Shown: positions 24,078-32,671 of the stretch, one piece after another | Position numbering within the stretch: the stretch's first letter is position 1 | Layout: each line of letters opens with the position of its first letter | Source: JBBRBB01 sp038206235 | GTDB taxonomy: Bacteria; Bacteroidota; Bacteroidia; Chitinophagales; Chitinophagaceae | Reading direction: 5' to 3' | Assembly: GCA_038206235.1 (NCBI GenBank) | Contig: JBBRBB010000035.1 | Span: forward strand, 1 to 37,805 | DNA: 37,805 nucleotides | Notes under the pieces: generated by a model | Databases searched by the model: none | The model's input: only the letters and a program-made list of their open reading frames with translations | What the model was told of the DNA's origin: nothing | Translations under genes and position numbers: made by a program

Positions 24078-25262
24078 TCACACATTTTCAATCACCATTG
24101 AGCTTGCACCGCCGCCGCCATTGCAAATTCCGGCAGCGCCATATTTTCCTTTGTTCTGTTTTAAAACGTGTATAAGTGTAACAATAATTCTGGCACCGCT
24201 GCAACCCAGCGGATGCCCCATGCTAACAGCGCCGCCATTTACATTTACACGTGTGGCATCTAAACCCATCTTCTCAATATTTACTATGCCTACTACAGAA
24301 AATGCTTCATTCAATTCTACATAATCTATATCGCTCATTTGCAATCCTGCTTTTGCAACCGCTTTTGGAACTGCAAGAGATGGAGTGGTAGTAAACCATT
24401 CAGGGGCTTGTTCTGCATCAGCATAGCTGCGAATAATTGCCAACGGTTTTATGCCAAGCTCATCTGCTTTTTCTTTGCTCATTAAAACAACAGCCGCAGC
24501 GCCATCATTCATGGTGCTTGCATTAGCAGCAGTTACAGTGCCGTCGTTCTGAAAGGCGGGTTTTAATTCCGGTATCTTATCAAACTTTACATTGAATGGC
24601 TCTTCATCTTTTGCAAATTTCAGCGGCTCACCTTTTCGCTGCGGAATTTCTACTGGTACAACTTCATCATTAAACTTACCTTGCTGCCATGCCTGCTGGC
24701 TGCGGGTGTAACTTTCCACTGCAAATGCATCCTGCTGCTCACGGCTTATGTTGCATTCCTTTGCACACAACTCAGCAGCATTGCCCATTGCATAATCCTT
24801 ATAAACATCAGTTAAGCCATCTTTCGCAAGACCATCAATCATATTTACATTACCATATTTATTTCCCCAGCGCAAATTGCCAACATAAAACGGAACATTG
24901 CTCATGCTCTCCATTCCGCCTGCAACAATGATATCTGCATCGCCTAATAAAATGCTTTGAGCTGCTTGTGCAATTGCCTTCATGCCACTGGCACAAACTT
25001 TATTTACGGTAGTAGCTATCACATTGTTTGGAAGATTTGCAAACATAGCTGCCTGGCGTGCCGGTGCTTGTCCTAAATTCGCCTGTAATACACAGCCCAT
25101 TAATACTTCCTGAACTTGTTCGGGTTTAATTCCGGCTCTTTCTATTGCAGCCCTTATAGCTATTGCGCCAAGCTGCGTTGCTGAAAAATCTTTTAATGTT
25201 CCGCCGAAGCTTCCAATAGGGGTGCGAACAGCGGAAACAATATAAACAGTTTTGTTATTCAT
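24078..25262 (-). CDS. Acetyl-CoA C-acyltransferase (thiolase)
   Basis: 394 residues, thiolase length. The catalytic residues are present: Cys90 in NKVCASGMKA, the His in GHPLGCSGARI near residue 350, and the C-terminal Cys in CNGGGGASS. It condenses or cleaves acetyl-CoA and acyl-CoA in the cytoplasm. The sequence resembles biosynthetic acetoacetyl-CoA thiolases (AtoB type), but the direction of flow cannot be read from it. Upstream on the same strand are an acyl-CoA dehydrogenase and a MarR regulator, which points to fatty-acid or acetyl-CoA turnover. The gap to the dehydrogenase is 133 bp and largely a heptamer tract. Confidence 0.93.
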   Translation of the reverse strand: MNNKTVYIVSAVRTPIGSFGGTLKDFSATQLGAIAIRAAIERAGIKPEQVQEVLMGCVLQANLGQAPARQAAMFANLPNNVIATTVNKVCASGMKAIAQAAQSILLGDADIIVAGGMESMSNVPFYVGNLRWGNKYGNVNMIDGLAKDGLTDVYKDYAMGNAAELCAKECNISREQQDAFAVESYTRSQQAWQQGKFNDEVVPVEIPQRKGEPLKFAKDEEPFNVKFDKIPELKPAFQNDGTVTAANASTMNDGAAAVVLMSKEKADELGIKPLAIIRSYADAEQAPEWFTTTPSLAVPKAVAKAGLQMSDIDYVELNEAFSVVGIVNIEKMGLDATRVNVNGGAVSMGHPLGCSGARIIVTLIHVLKQNKGKYGAAGICNGGGGASSMVIENV

Positions 25263-25274
25263 GAATTACTTATT

Positions 25275-25344
25275 GAAAATTAGAAATCGGAAGTTAGAAA
25301 TCGCACATCAGAAATTAGAAGTCGAAAATCAGACACCGCAAATG
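25275..25344. repeat. Ten-unit degenerate heptamer tract between thiolase and acyl-CoA dehydrogenase
   Basis: Ten consecutive 7-mers without a register slip: GAAAATT, AGAAATC, GGAAGTT, AGAAATC, GCACATC, AGAAATT, AGAAGTC, GAAAATC, AGACACC, GCAAATG. Odd units tend to begin with G and even units with A, which suggests a 14-bp higher-order unit. It lies in the intergenic part of a probable operon. Confidence 0.75.
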
Positions 25345-25395
25345 AGGGCGCAAGATAAATTGGCAATTGAACAATTCAGCAATTTATCCATACTA

Positions 25396-27186
25396 CTAAA
25401 AGCAATACCCATTTGCCTCAATCATTTTATCTGCAATTCTTCTTCTTGATTCTTTTGTATTGAAGGGTTCAACTTTGGTAAAGCGCTTTAAGCCAATATG
25501 CATCATTCTTAATTCATCGCCTTCTGCAAAACCGTTCAGTGCATCTTTGCCTGCTTTATTTATCTGGTCTGCTGCATCATATAAAAAGGTTCGCAGAATA
25601 TCTGTTTGCAAAGCTGTATTAGGTTCGCCCTGTTTATCTGTAAGCTTTATCACACGCAGCAAAGCGCTCTCTGCATGATAAGCAAGAATAGACATATCAG
25701 CAATATTCATTAATATCTCCTGTTCTTTATCAAGTTTCATCATCAGCTTTTGCACGGCTGCTCCCGCTACCATTAAGATTGCTTTTTTAAAATTGGCGAT
25801 GTATTTCTTTTCCTTAGCAAAAGCTTCTTCATCATCAGCCCCAAAATCAGGAATGCTCATTAATTCTTTTGCAACTGCTGTGGCAGGGCCCATCAAATCA
25901 AGCCTGCCTTTCATAGCTCTTTTCAATGTCATATCAAGAATAAGCAAACGGTTTATTTCATTCGTTCCTTCATAAATACGATTGATGCGACTGTCGCGGT
26001 ATGCTTTAGAAATCCTGTACTCATCACTATAACCATTTCCGCCATGAACCTGCACTCCCTCATCTACAACAAAATCTAATACTTCGCTTCCAAATACTTT
26101 TAGCATGGCGCATTCAATGGCATACTCTTCTGCGGCGCCAAGTAATGCTTTGGCGAAGGACTGGCCTGAAGCAAGCAGTTCAGCTTCTTTATCATCAATC
26201 CATTTTGCAGTACGGTACAAACCACTTTCAGCAATCCATGCACGAATTGCCATTTCAGCAAGCTTGTGTTTAATTGCTCCAAACCTTGATATAGAAATCT
26301 TAAATTGTTCTCTTGCAATGGCATATTGAATGGTTAGGGTTGTTACTATTTTAGAAGCACCCACTGCAGCTGCAGATAGTTTTAAGCGACCAATATTTAA
26401 AATATTAAAAGCGATTACATGCCCTTTTCCAATTTCGCCTAATACATTTTCGGCAGGCACTTTACAATCCTGGAAATAAAGCTGCACTGTGGAGGAGCCT
26501 TTTAATCCCATCTTATGTTCTTCGGGTCCTTGGGTAAATCCTTCGAAGCCGCGTTGTACAATAAATGCAGTGAATTTATCGCCGTCAATTTTTGCGAACA
26601 CTATATATACATCGGCAAAGCCGCCATTGGTTATCCAGCATTTTTGTCCGTTAAGTAAATAATATTTCCCGTCATTGCTAAGAGTTGCGGTTGTTTTAGC
26701 GCCAAGAGCATCGCTGCCGCTGCCGGGTTCGGTTAAGCCGTAAGCTCCCGTCCATTCTCCGCTGCACAGCTTCGGAATATATTTTTGTTTTTGTGCATCA
26801 GTTCCAAAATATAAAATGGGCAAAGAACCAATGCCGGTATGCGCTGCAATGGCAACAGAAAAAGAATGCCCTCCGCCTATTCCTTCATTTATAATAGTAG
26901 AGGTAATAAAATCTTTTCCAAGCCCGCCATATTCTATTGGGAATGGTGTTGCAAGCAAACCTTGCTCACCGGCTTTATGAAACAAAGATTGCATTAGCCC
27001 GGGTTCTTGCTTATCAAGCCTTTCAATAACAGGGAATACTTCTGCATCAAGAAATTGTTTGCACATATTCATCACCATCTTTTGTTCTTCGCTAAAATCT
27101 TCTGCAATGAAAGTTTCAAAGGCATTGCTTTCTTTAATTAACCATTCGCCTCCTTTTAGTGTAGCGGCTTTAATTGTTGTTTGCAT
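25396..27186 (-). CDS. Acyl-CoA dehydrogenase family protein (long form)
   Basis: About 596 residues from the chosen ATG. This is longer than the usual 380-residue enzyme because of a C-terminal helical extension (about 430-596), as in the very-long-chain or FadE-like class. The flavin-binding block AYGLTEPGSGSDALG and the second signature RIYEGTNEINRLLI are both present, with VHGGNGYSDEYRISKAYRD before it. It oxidises an acyl-CoA to the trans-2-enoyl form and passes electrons to ETF. I chose the ATG at 27186 (MQTTIKAATLKGGEWLI) because the longer frame runs through a spacer palindrome. A MarR gene lies 163 bp upstream on the same strand. Confidence 0.92.
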   Translation of the reverse strand: MQTTIKAATLKGGEWLIKESNAFETFIAEDFSEEQKMVMNMCKQFLDAEVFPVIERLDKQEPGLMQSLFHKAGEQGLLATPFPIEYGGLGKDFITSTIINEGIGGGHSFSVAIAAHTGIGSLPILYFGTDAQKQKYIPKLCSGEWTGAYGLTEPGSGSDALGAKTTATLSNDGKYYLLNGQKCWITNGGFADVYIVFAKIDGDKFTAFIVQRGFEGFTQGPEEHKMGLKGSSTVQLYFQDCKVPAENVLGEIGKGHVIAFNILNIGRLKLSAAAVGASKIVTTLTIQYAIAREQFKISISRFGAIKHKLAEMAIRAWIAESGLYRTAKWIDDKEAELLASGQSFAKALLGAAEEYAIECAMLKVFGSEVLDFVVDEGVQVHGGNGYSDEYRISKAYRDSRINRIYEGTNEINRLLILDMTLKRAMKGRLDLMGPATAVAKELMSIPDFGADDEEAFAKEKKYIANFKKAILMVAGAAVQKLMMKLDKEQEILMNIADMSILAYHAESALLRVIKLTDKQGEPNTALQTDILRTFLYDAADQINKAGKDALNGFAEGDELRMMHIGLKRFTKVEPFNTKESRRRIADKMIEANGYCF

Positions 27187-27202
27187 TGTAAAAAATTGAA
27201 TC

Positions 27203-27240
27203 CCCGCCCTCCATAGGAGTCCTTCGGACCTAAAGGGAGA
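27203..27240. repeat. Short palindromic spacer repeat
   Basis: CCCTCCATAGGAGTCC-TTC-GGACCTAAAGGGAG forms an imperfect hairpin with a TTCG-type tip. Its CTAAAGGGAG end matches the CTCCCTTTAG module at 4237-4246 in the opposite orientation. It lies just upstream of the acyl-CoA dehydrogenase start and might attenuate or process the transcript. Confidence 0.45.
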
Positions 27241-27298
27241 AGAAATTATTAGATTATTATTGTTTTCATTTGTACATCTCAAGATACTTTTCATTAGC

Positions 27299-27354
27299 AC
27301 ATTACCACATCAGCACATTAGCTAATTAGCACATCAGCACATCGGCTAATTACT
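27299..27354. repeat. Octamer tandem tract at the 3' end of the MarR gene
   Basis: Seven 8-bp units in register: ACATTACC, ACATCAGC, ACATTAGC, TAATTAGC, ACATCAGC, ACATCGGC, TAATTACT. The last unit overlaps the MarR stop codon. It resembles the 7-bp tracts in style but has a period of 8. Confidence 0.65.
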
Positions 27355-27790
27355 TCAAGTTATCATACACTTTTTCCAAAACCGATTTCACAATTTCAAT
27401 TTCTTCTTTTTTCACTGTGACCAAAGCTTCATTCATTGTTTGGTTGGCAAGAAGAATTGTGGTATTCTGTAATGCTTTTCCGTTTTCTGTTAAACAAACA
27501 AGGTTAATTCTTCTATCGTGTTTTGCTCCTGTACGTTTTACGAGCTTTTGCTTTTCAAGATTATCAATCAACCTGGTAATACTGGGTTTATCTCTGTAAG
27601 TTCTGTTGCACAATTGCTGCTGACTCAGGCTGTCTTCTTTCCATAAATGATATAATATGCTCCATTGCTCGATAGTTATTTCAAGACCGGCCTGCCTGAA
27701 ATTTTTTTGCAGTCTTCTTGCCACAGCAGTGCTTGCCATACCATTGATAACGCTGTATAATTCTCCTCTTTTAAATTGGTTGTTTGGCAT
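27350..27790 (-). CDS. MarR family transcriptional regulator
   Basis: About 146 residues, one winged-helix domain. The recognition region reads LCNRTYRDKPSITRLIDNLEKQKLVKR, followed by the wing GAKHDRRINLVCLTENGK. MarR proteins bind palindromic DNA as dimers and are released by small ligands. I chose the ATG at 27790 because it follows a 16-bp palindrome by 4 bp. The gene heads a same-strand series with acyl-CoA dehydrogenase and thiolase, so it may sense a fatty acid or acyl-CoA; this is inference from context only. Confidence 0.9.
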   Translation of the reverse strand: MPNNQFKRGELYSVINGMASTAVARRLQKNFRQAGLEITIEQWSILYHLWKEDSLSQQQLCNRTYRDKPSITRLIDNLEKQKLVKRTGAKHDRRINLVCLTENGKALQNTTILLANQTMNEALVTVKKEEIEIVKSVLEKVYDNLK

Positions 27791-27794
27791 ATAG

Positions 27795-27810
27795 TTAGTT
27801 ATGCAACTAA
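27795..27810. promoter_or_regulatory. Palindromic operator candidate for the MarR regulator
   Basis: TTAGTTATGCAACTAA is a perfect 6-bp inverted repeat around ATGC, directly upstream of the regulator ATG. A near -7 box (CACCTTTG on the minus strand, 27815-27822) would place the transcription start within it. This suits autorepression. Confidence 0.5.
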
Positions 27811-28011
27811 TTTTCAAAGGTGATATAAGTTTATGAAATAACCAAGCTTTGGGGGAAATATTTTTTAGTTAGTGCGTGATAATAATAAGAAAAAAAGGGG
27901 CAGGCAGAATCCGCTTATTATTTAACCGGCATAAAAGAGTTCTTACTGAAACAGAAAACCACAGGATAGCAGCCTTACGTGGGCACTAAAAAAATTCTGA
28001 GCGTAAAGGAA

Positions 28012-29184
28012 TTATTTGTACTCGATTACAGGATGACGTTCAAAAGGAAACTTATTATCGAAGATATACCGGTAAGTTACCATTCTGCGGGTTTGCTCTG
28101 CATTAAGGCTTTTATAAATACTTATCATTCTGGGATTCCATTCCCCTGACCAACCCATTTCAAGTGTATCGTATATATGCTTGCCCTGTATTATGAATGA
28201 TGATTCATAGATCATATAACTATCAATACCCAGCGCCTGATATTTGGGCACTACCCCAAAAGCCATTCCGGTAAATTTTTTACAGATGCCTTTTTTTTTC
28301 ATCCATAACATCCGAAGCTTTTCTATGATGCCGAATTTTCCTTTAAAGTGTTTGAAATACTGATTCAGGTCTGGCATGTTTACCCACAACACTATAGGCT
28401 CCTCTTTATAATATGCAAACCATATTATGCGTTCGTCCATAATGGGTTTCATTTTTTTAAAAAGCTGCATCACATGTTCTTTTGTAATTTTTTTTTCAGC
28501 TTCATGCTGCGCCCATGCGGCATTATACACTGTGGCAAAATCAGCGGCATACTTTTCTAAATTGTCTTTTGTAAGATGCCTGGCGCTATATTCAGGCTTG
28601 TTTTTGTATCGTTCATAACGCTGAGGAAAACGAGAGTCTAAAGGTTTTGCTACCAGGCAGCCATAGTAATATTGATTATAATAATTTTTGAAACCGTAGC
28701 CTTCAAATAATTTTTCGTAATAGCGGGGATTAAATGCCATACCATAAGAAGGTTCTTCGTCAAAGCCTTCAGCCATTAGGCCCCACCATTTATCTCTGTC
28801 ACCAAAATTTATGGGTCCATCCATCGCTTCCATCCCTTTGCTTTGCAGCCATTCCTTAGCTTTATCAAATAAAATGTTTGCAGCCTGCTGATTGTCTGTG
28901 CAGTCAAAGAAACCTATTCCGCCGGTTACAAAATCAGTTCCTTTATTAATGTATTTGCTGTTTGTGAAAGCAGCTATTCTGCCAAGAAGTTTTCCACTAT
29001 CATCTTTTAATATCCATCGCTTTGCTTCTCCATGCTGAAAGTTTTTATTTTTTTTCTCATTAAATACTTCCTGTATTTCATCATCCAAAGGTCTTATGTA
29101 ATTGGCGTTTGATTCATTCATCAAAACATTTACCCTGATGAAATCTTTTTCATCAGCCCTTGTTTTTACTTCTGTTAATTGCAT
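28012..29184 (-). CDS. GNAT-like acetyltransferase-fold protein, unknown substrate
   Basis: 390 residues, cytoplasmic, no signal peptide or membrane helix. The N-terminal half has GRIAAFTNSKYINKG and TGGIGFFDCTDNQQAA, then LFDKAKEWLQSKGM and GPINFGDRDKWWGL, which resemble the YghO-type GNAT proteins common in Bacteroidota. The C-terminal half has AFGVVPKYQALGIDSYMIYE, like the acetyl-CoA-binding loop of a GNAT fold, and ends ELGWSGEWNPRMISIYKSL-like. Substrate and pathway are unknown. It stands alone with a -7 box 9 bp upstream. Confidence 0.75.
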   Translation of the reverse strand: MQLTEVKTRADEKDFIRVNVLMNESNANYIRPLDDEIQEVFNEKKNKNFQHGEAKRWILKDDSGKLLGRIAAFTNSKYINKGTDFVTGGIGFFDCTDNQQAANILFDKAKEWLQSKGMEAMDGPINFGDRDKWWGLMAEGFDEEPSYGMAFNPRYYEKLFEGYGFKNYYNQYYYGCLVAKPLDSRFPQRYERYKNKPEYSARHLTKDNLEKYAADFATVYNAAWAQHEAEKKITKEHVMQLFKKMKPIMDERIIWFAYYKEEPIVLWVNMPDLNQYFKHFKGKFGIIEKLRMLWMKKKGICKKFTGMAFGVVPKYQALGIDSYMIYESSFIIQGKHIYDTLEMGWSGEWNPRMISIYKSLNAEQTRRMVTYRYIFDNKFPFERHPVIEYK

Positions 29185-29192
29185 AAGAGGCC

Positions 29193-29200
29193 CAAAAATA
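29193..29200 (-). promoter_or_regulatory. Candidate -7 promoter box of the GNAT-like gene
   Basis: TATTTTTG on the minus strand matches TAnnTTTG exactly and ends 8 bp before the ATG, again predicting a very short leader. Confidence 0.45.
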
Positions 29201-29424
29201 AAGAATGAAGTAATTTTTTTTAAAGCTATTCAAAGTAACTGAAGTTCTTTTCAGAATGAATAAAAAACTAATTTTCGAAACGGCTTTGTTTACAGCCGTA
29301 TGGCGACTTAGAAAACCAGGCAAGGAAAACTTGCATTGAAATAAAATTTTTACCTACCTTTCTTTTTCATCTTTAAAAATATTTTTATCGCTATACACAA
29401 TTGCCGATAATTGCAAAAAAGTAT

Positions 29425-29545
29425 AATCACGCATGCAACGGCGGTGTCACAAAGAAAGAGGAAGGCTCACGGTCGCATGATTCTAAGCCGTCAGACCGAT
29501 ATTGCTATGTTTAGTAGTATGCCTTCGGGAATGTTTACAATGCAA
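29425..29545 (+). ncRNA. Possible cobalamin riboswitch remnant (3' half)
   Basis: GGAAGGC is followed, about 18 bases on, by a GATTCTAAGCC...AGACC block and then a hairpin around CCTTCGGG. This order resembles the 3' half of the cobalamin riboswitch (GGGAAGG...GAUGAuCC..AAGuCAG.AGACCuGCC, then a terminal hairpin). The conserved 5' half (GGUG.AA.UCC...CCCGCAACUGU) is not recognisable. The gene downstream is cphA, not a B12 transport or synthesis gene. It could be a decayed riboswitch of a lost neighbour. A 66-codon open frame across it is not convincing as a gene. The rest of 29201-29424 shows nothing clear. Confidence 0.3.
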
Positions 29546-29640
29546 GCTAATCACAGTAGTGGCTGGGCGGCAAACAATGCTTTAATAAACGAAGCGGGTA
29601 TAAAAAAATAAGAGCGTAACAGAAACACTTGCCTTAAATC

Positions 29641-29681
29641 ACAAACTACAAACTACAAACTACAAACGACAAACTGTAAAC
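29641..29681. repeat. Heptamer tandem tract in the cphA leader
   Basis: Five 7-mers in register: ACAAACT three times, ACAAACG, ACAAACT. A diverged unit GTAAACA then runs into the ATG. This is the least degenerate of the heptamer tracts and touches the cphA start codon, so unit number could alter ribosome access. Confidence 0.8.
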
Positions 29682-32315
29682 ATGAAAATAGAAGACATCA
29701 AAATTTTAAAAGGACCAAACTACTGGAGCGTGTACCGCAATAAATTAATTCAGATGCGGCTGAATCTCGAAGACCTGGAGCAAAGACCCACAAATGAAAT
29801 TGACGGTTTTTTAGAAAGACTTGAAAAAATGTTTCCTACCATGTACGAACACCGCTGCAGCGAAGGCGTGCCCGGCGGTTTTTTTAATCGTGTGCGTGAA
29901 GGTACGTGGATGGGTCATGTAATTGAGCATGCAGCGCTGGAGCTGCAAACCCTTGCTGCTATGGATGTGGGCTTTGGCCGCACACGCAGCACAGGCGAGC
30001 ATGGGGTGTACTATGTTGTGTTTAGTTATGTAGAAGAAGATGCAGGTGTTTACGCAGCGAGGGCATGTGTGAGCATTGCTCAGGCTTTGGTTGATGGTGT
30101 TGAATATGATTTGAGCAAAGACATTCAAACGCTGCGTGAAATACGTGAGAACACACGGCTTGGCCCATCTACCGGATGCATTGTTGAAGAAGCTGCAAGA
30201 AGAGGAATTCCTTATATACGTTTAAATAAACAGAGCCTGGTGCAGCTTGGTTATGGTGTGCATCAAAAAAGAATACGGGCAACCATTGCGAGCACTACAA
30301 GCAATATTGCTGTTGACATTGCAGGCGATAAGGAAGAGACAAAAAATTTATTAAGCCTTGCAGAAATTCCCGTTCCCAAAGGTGTTGTGGTAAGAAACGA
30401 AGAAGGCTTGCAGGATGCTGTTGATAAATTCGGTTACCCGCTTGTAATAAAACCCATTGATGGCAATCACGGCAAAGGCAACACTACGAATATCACAACA
30501 TGGCAGCAGGCTGTAAAAGCGCTTGAGGCTGCGCAGAAATATGGCAGAAGCTCTATAGTGGAAAGATTTATACAGGGCGTTGATTTTCGTATTCTCGTTA
30601 TCAACTATAAATTTATTTGTGCAGCCTTGCGCACACCTGCTTCTGTTATTGGAGATGGAAAACATACTATTCAGTTTTTGATTGATGAAACAAATAATGA
30701 CCCTCGCCGCGGATATGGTCATGAAAAAGTATTAACGCAAATAACGGTTGACCAGTTCACGCAAAAAATGCTGGATGAAAAAAATTACACACTCGAAACT
30801 ATTCCTGCAAAAGCGGAATTGGTTTTATTAAAACCCACTGCTAATCTCTCTACCGGCGGCACCTCAACCGATGTTACAGACGAAGTGCATCCTGTAAATA
30901 TTTTTATGTGTGAGCGCATAGCAAAAATTGTGGGTCTTGATATTTGCGGCATTGATATAATGGCCCCTGACCTGCGTGCACCGATTACAGAAAATGGCGG
31001 CGCTGTGCTGGAAGTAAATGCTGCACCGGGTTTTCGCATGCATATAGAACCCGCAGAAGGCTTACCACGTAACGTAGCAGAGCCTGTAATTAATATGCTG
31101 TTTCCAAAAGGCAGTATGGGACGTGTTCCCATTATTGCCGTCACCGGCACAAACGGCAAAACAACAACAGCACGTTTAACAGCACATATATGTAAATCTG
31201 CAGGTAAAAAAGTAGGATATACAACCAGCGATGGCGTGTATATACAAAATCAATTGATGATGAAAGGTGATTGTACAGGACCGTTAAGCTCTCAATTTGT
31301 TTTGCGTGACCCTACTATTGATTTTGCTGTGCTTGAAGTGGCACGGGGCGGCATACTTAAATCGGGGCTTGCATTTCAAAGCTGCGATGTATCAATCGTT
31401 ACCAATGTTACAGCAGACCATATTGGTCTCGGCGGCATTGATTCATTAGAACAAATGGCAAGAGTAAAAAGCGTGGTGCCCGAAACAACTTTCGACCATG
31501 GCTTTGCCATTCTCAATGCAGACGATGACCTTGTTTACAACATGCACAAAGACCTCGACTGCAATGTTGCTTTTTTTAGTATGGATGAAAACAACCTGCG
31601 AATAAAAACACATTGCGCAAAAGGCGGTTACGCTGCGGTGTTTGAAAATGGATATGTTTCTATTTTGAAGGGCACCTGGAAAATTCGTGTAATGCGGGTA
31701 AAAGAAATACCCATTACGTATGAAGGCAAAGCGCTGCATAATATTATGAACACCTTACCCGCAATGCTTGCAGCGTATTTGTTTAAGGATATTTCTATTG
31801 AAGATATAAAAACAGGTCTCGGCACATTTATACCTTCGCCCACACAAACGCCGGGACGGTTGAATTTGTTCAATTTCAAGCGGTTTAAATTTTTGGCAGA
31901 CTTTGCACATAATCCTGCAGGCTTAGAATTGCTTTGCGATTTTGTAAGCAAGATGGACGGCTCACCAAAGATTGGAATCATCAGCGGCACCGGCGACAGG
32001 AGAGATGAAGACATAAAAGAACTCGGCAGAATTTCTGCCCGCTCTTTTGATGAAATTATTATTCGATGTGATAAAAATCTTCGCGGAAGAACCCCCGAAG
32101 AAATTGTGAACTTATTGGTTGAAGGCATCAATGAAACGAAGACAAGAGAAATTCCCATGCAAATAATTTACCGCGAAGAAGACGCTATTATGTATGCCTA
32201 CGATAATGCACCCACAGGTTCACTTATCACCATTATGTGCGATGTGGTAAGCGAAGCGCTTGATGTGATAAAAAGTTTGAAAGAAAAGGAAGATGCGGAG
32301 ATGATGGTGGTGTAA
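29682..32315 (+). CDS. cphA: Cyanophycin synthetase
   Basis: 877 residues, standard length. The N-terminal domain (to about 160) is followed by an ATP-grasp domain (IKPIDGNHGKGNTTNI, FRILVINYKFICA, GGAVLEVNAAPGFRMH), then a Mur-ligase-like domain with the P-loop VTGTNGKTTTARL near residue 490, NVTADHIG, and DFAHNPAGLELLCDF. It makes multi-Arg-poly-Asp, a nitrogen store, adding Asp and Arg with ATP. The usual cyanophycinase gene is not adjacent in this window. The 3' end (about 32223-32315) and the following DUF2442-like gene are duplicated downstream in broken form. Confidence 0.96.
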   Translation: MKIEDIKILKGPNYWSVYRNKLIQMRLNLEDLEQRPTNEIDGFLERLEKMFPTMYEHRCSEGVPGGFFNRVREGTWMGHVIEHAALELQTLAAMDVGFGRTRSTGEHGVYYVVFSYVEEDAGVYAARACVSIAQALVDGVEYDLSKDIQTLREIRENTRLGPSTGCIVEEAARRGIPYIRLNKQSLVQLGYGVHQKRIRATIASTTSNIAVDIAGDKEETKNLLSLAEIPVPKGVVVRNEEGLQDAVDKFGYPLVIKPIDGNHGKGNTTNITTWQQAVKALEAAQKYGRSSIVERFIQGVDFRILVINYKFICAALRTPASVIGDGKHTIQFLIDETNNDPRRGYGHEKVLTQITVDQFTQKMLDEKNYTLETIPAKAELVLLKPTANLSTGGTSTDVTDEVHPVNIFMCERIAKIVGLDICGIDIMAPDLRAPITENGGAVLEVNAAPGFRMHIEPAEGLPRNVAEPVINMLFPKGSMGRVPIIAVTGTNGKTTTARLTAHICKSAGKKVGYTTSDGVYIQNQLMMKGDCTGPLSSQFVLRDPTIDFAVLEVARGGILKSGLAFQSCDVSIVTNVTADHIGLGGIDSLEQMARVKSVVPETTFDHGFAILNADDDLVYNMHKDLDCNVAFFSMDENNLRIKTHCAKGGYAAVFENGYVSILKGTWKIRVMRVKEIPITYEGKALHNIMNTLPAMLAAYLFKDISIEDIKTGLGTFIPSPTQTPGRLNLFNFKRFKFLADFAHNPAGLELLCDFVSKMDGSPKIGIISGTGDRRDEDIKELGRISARSFDEIIIRCDKNLRGRTPEEIVNLLVEGINETKTREIPMQIIYREEDAIMYAYDNAPTGSLITIMCDVVSEALDVIKSLKEKEDAEMMVV

Positions 32316-32343
32316 CGTTTTCGCATACGTAAAAATAAATGGC

Positions 32344-32630
32344 ATGAATACTTTGGTAAATAATTACGACGCAATTGAAAAGCTGATATATGAAGAGGGA
32401 CTTCGTATTGAAGCTATTGATTTTCATCCTGAGCTGGATGTGCTGTACTGCATCAGCGTTTATCTTCTTATAAAAAGCTTCATAACATTGAAAAAAATAC
32501 CTTGGCCCAATATGAATTAATTAGCAATGGTACGGGTATTCACTGGTCTGCGTTGGATGAAGACCTTAGCCTGAAAGGCTTTTTGCAGGATGAGTTGAGG
32601 AATGTGGTGAAAAGTCTCGATGTAAATTAG
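32344..32630 (+). pseudogene. DUF2442-like small protein gene, frameshifted
   Basis: The first frame reads MNTLVNNYDAIEKLIYEEGL, then RIEAIDFHPELDVL, and then diverges and stops at 32520. The other frame picks up from about 32445: HQRLSSYKKLHNIEKNTL, then YELISNGTGIHWSALDEDLS, then KGFLQDELRNVV and a stop. Together they resemble the DUF2442-type proteins of Bacteroidota with GTGIHW...LDEDLSLKGFL. A stretch of about 20-30 bp seems missing at the junction. The function of the family is unknown; it may be in the same transcript as cphA, 28 bp away. Confidence 0.6.
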
Positions 32631-32671
32631 CAGTCAATTTTTTTTGATTTGGTTCTGATAAAATGCTAATG

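Noticed and set aside
29411..29611. 66-codon open frame upstream of cphA
   Set aside because: It overlaps the riboswitch-like structure, has no recognisable domain, and its composition does not look coding.
30351..32158. Several minus-strand frames of 97-176 codons inside cphA
   Set aside because: They lie wholly within a full-length, well conserved gene on the other strand.
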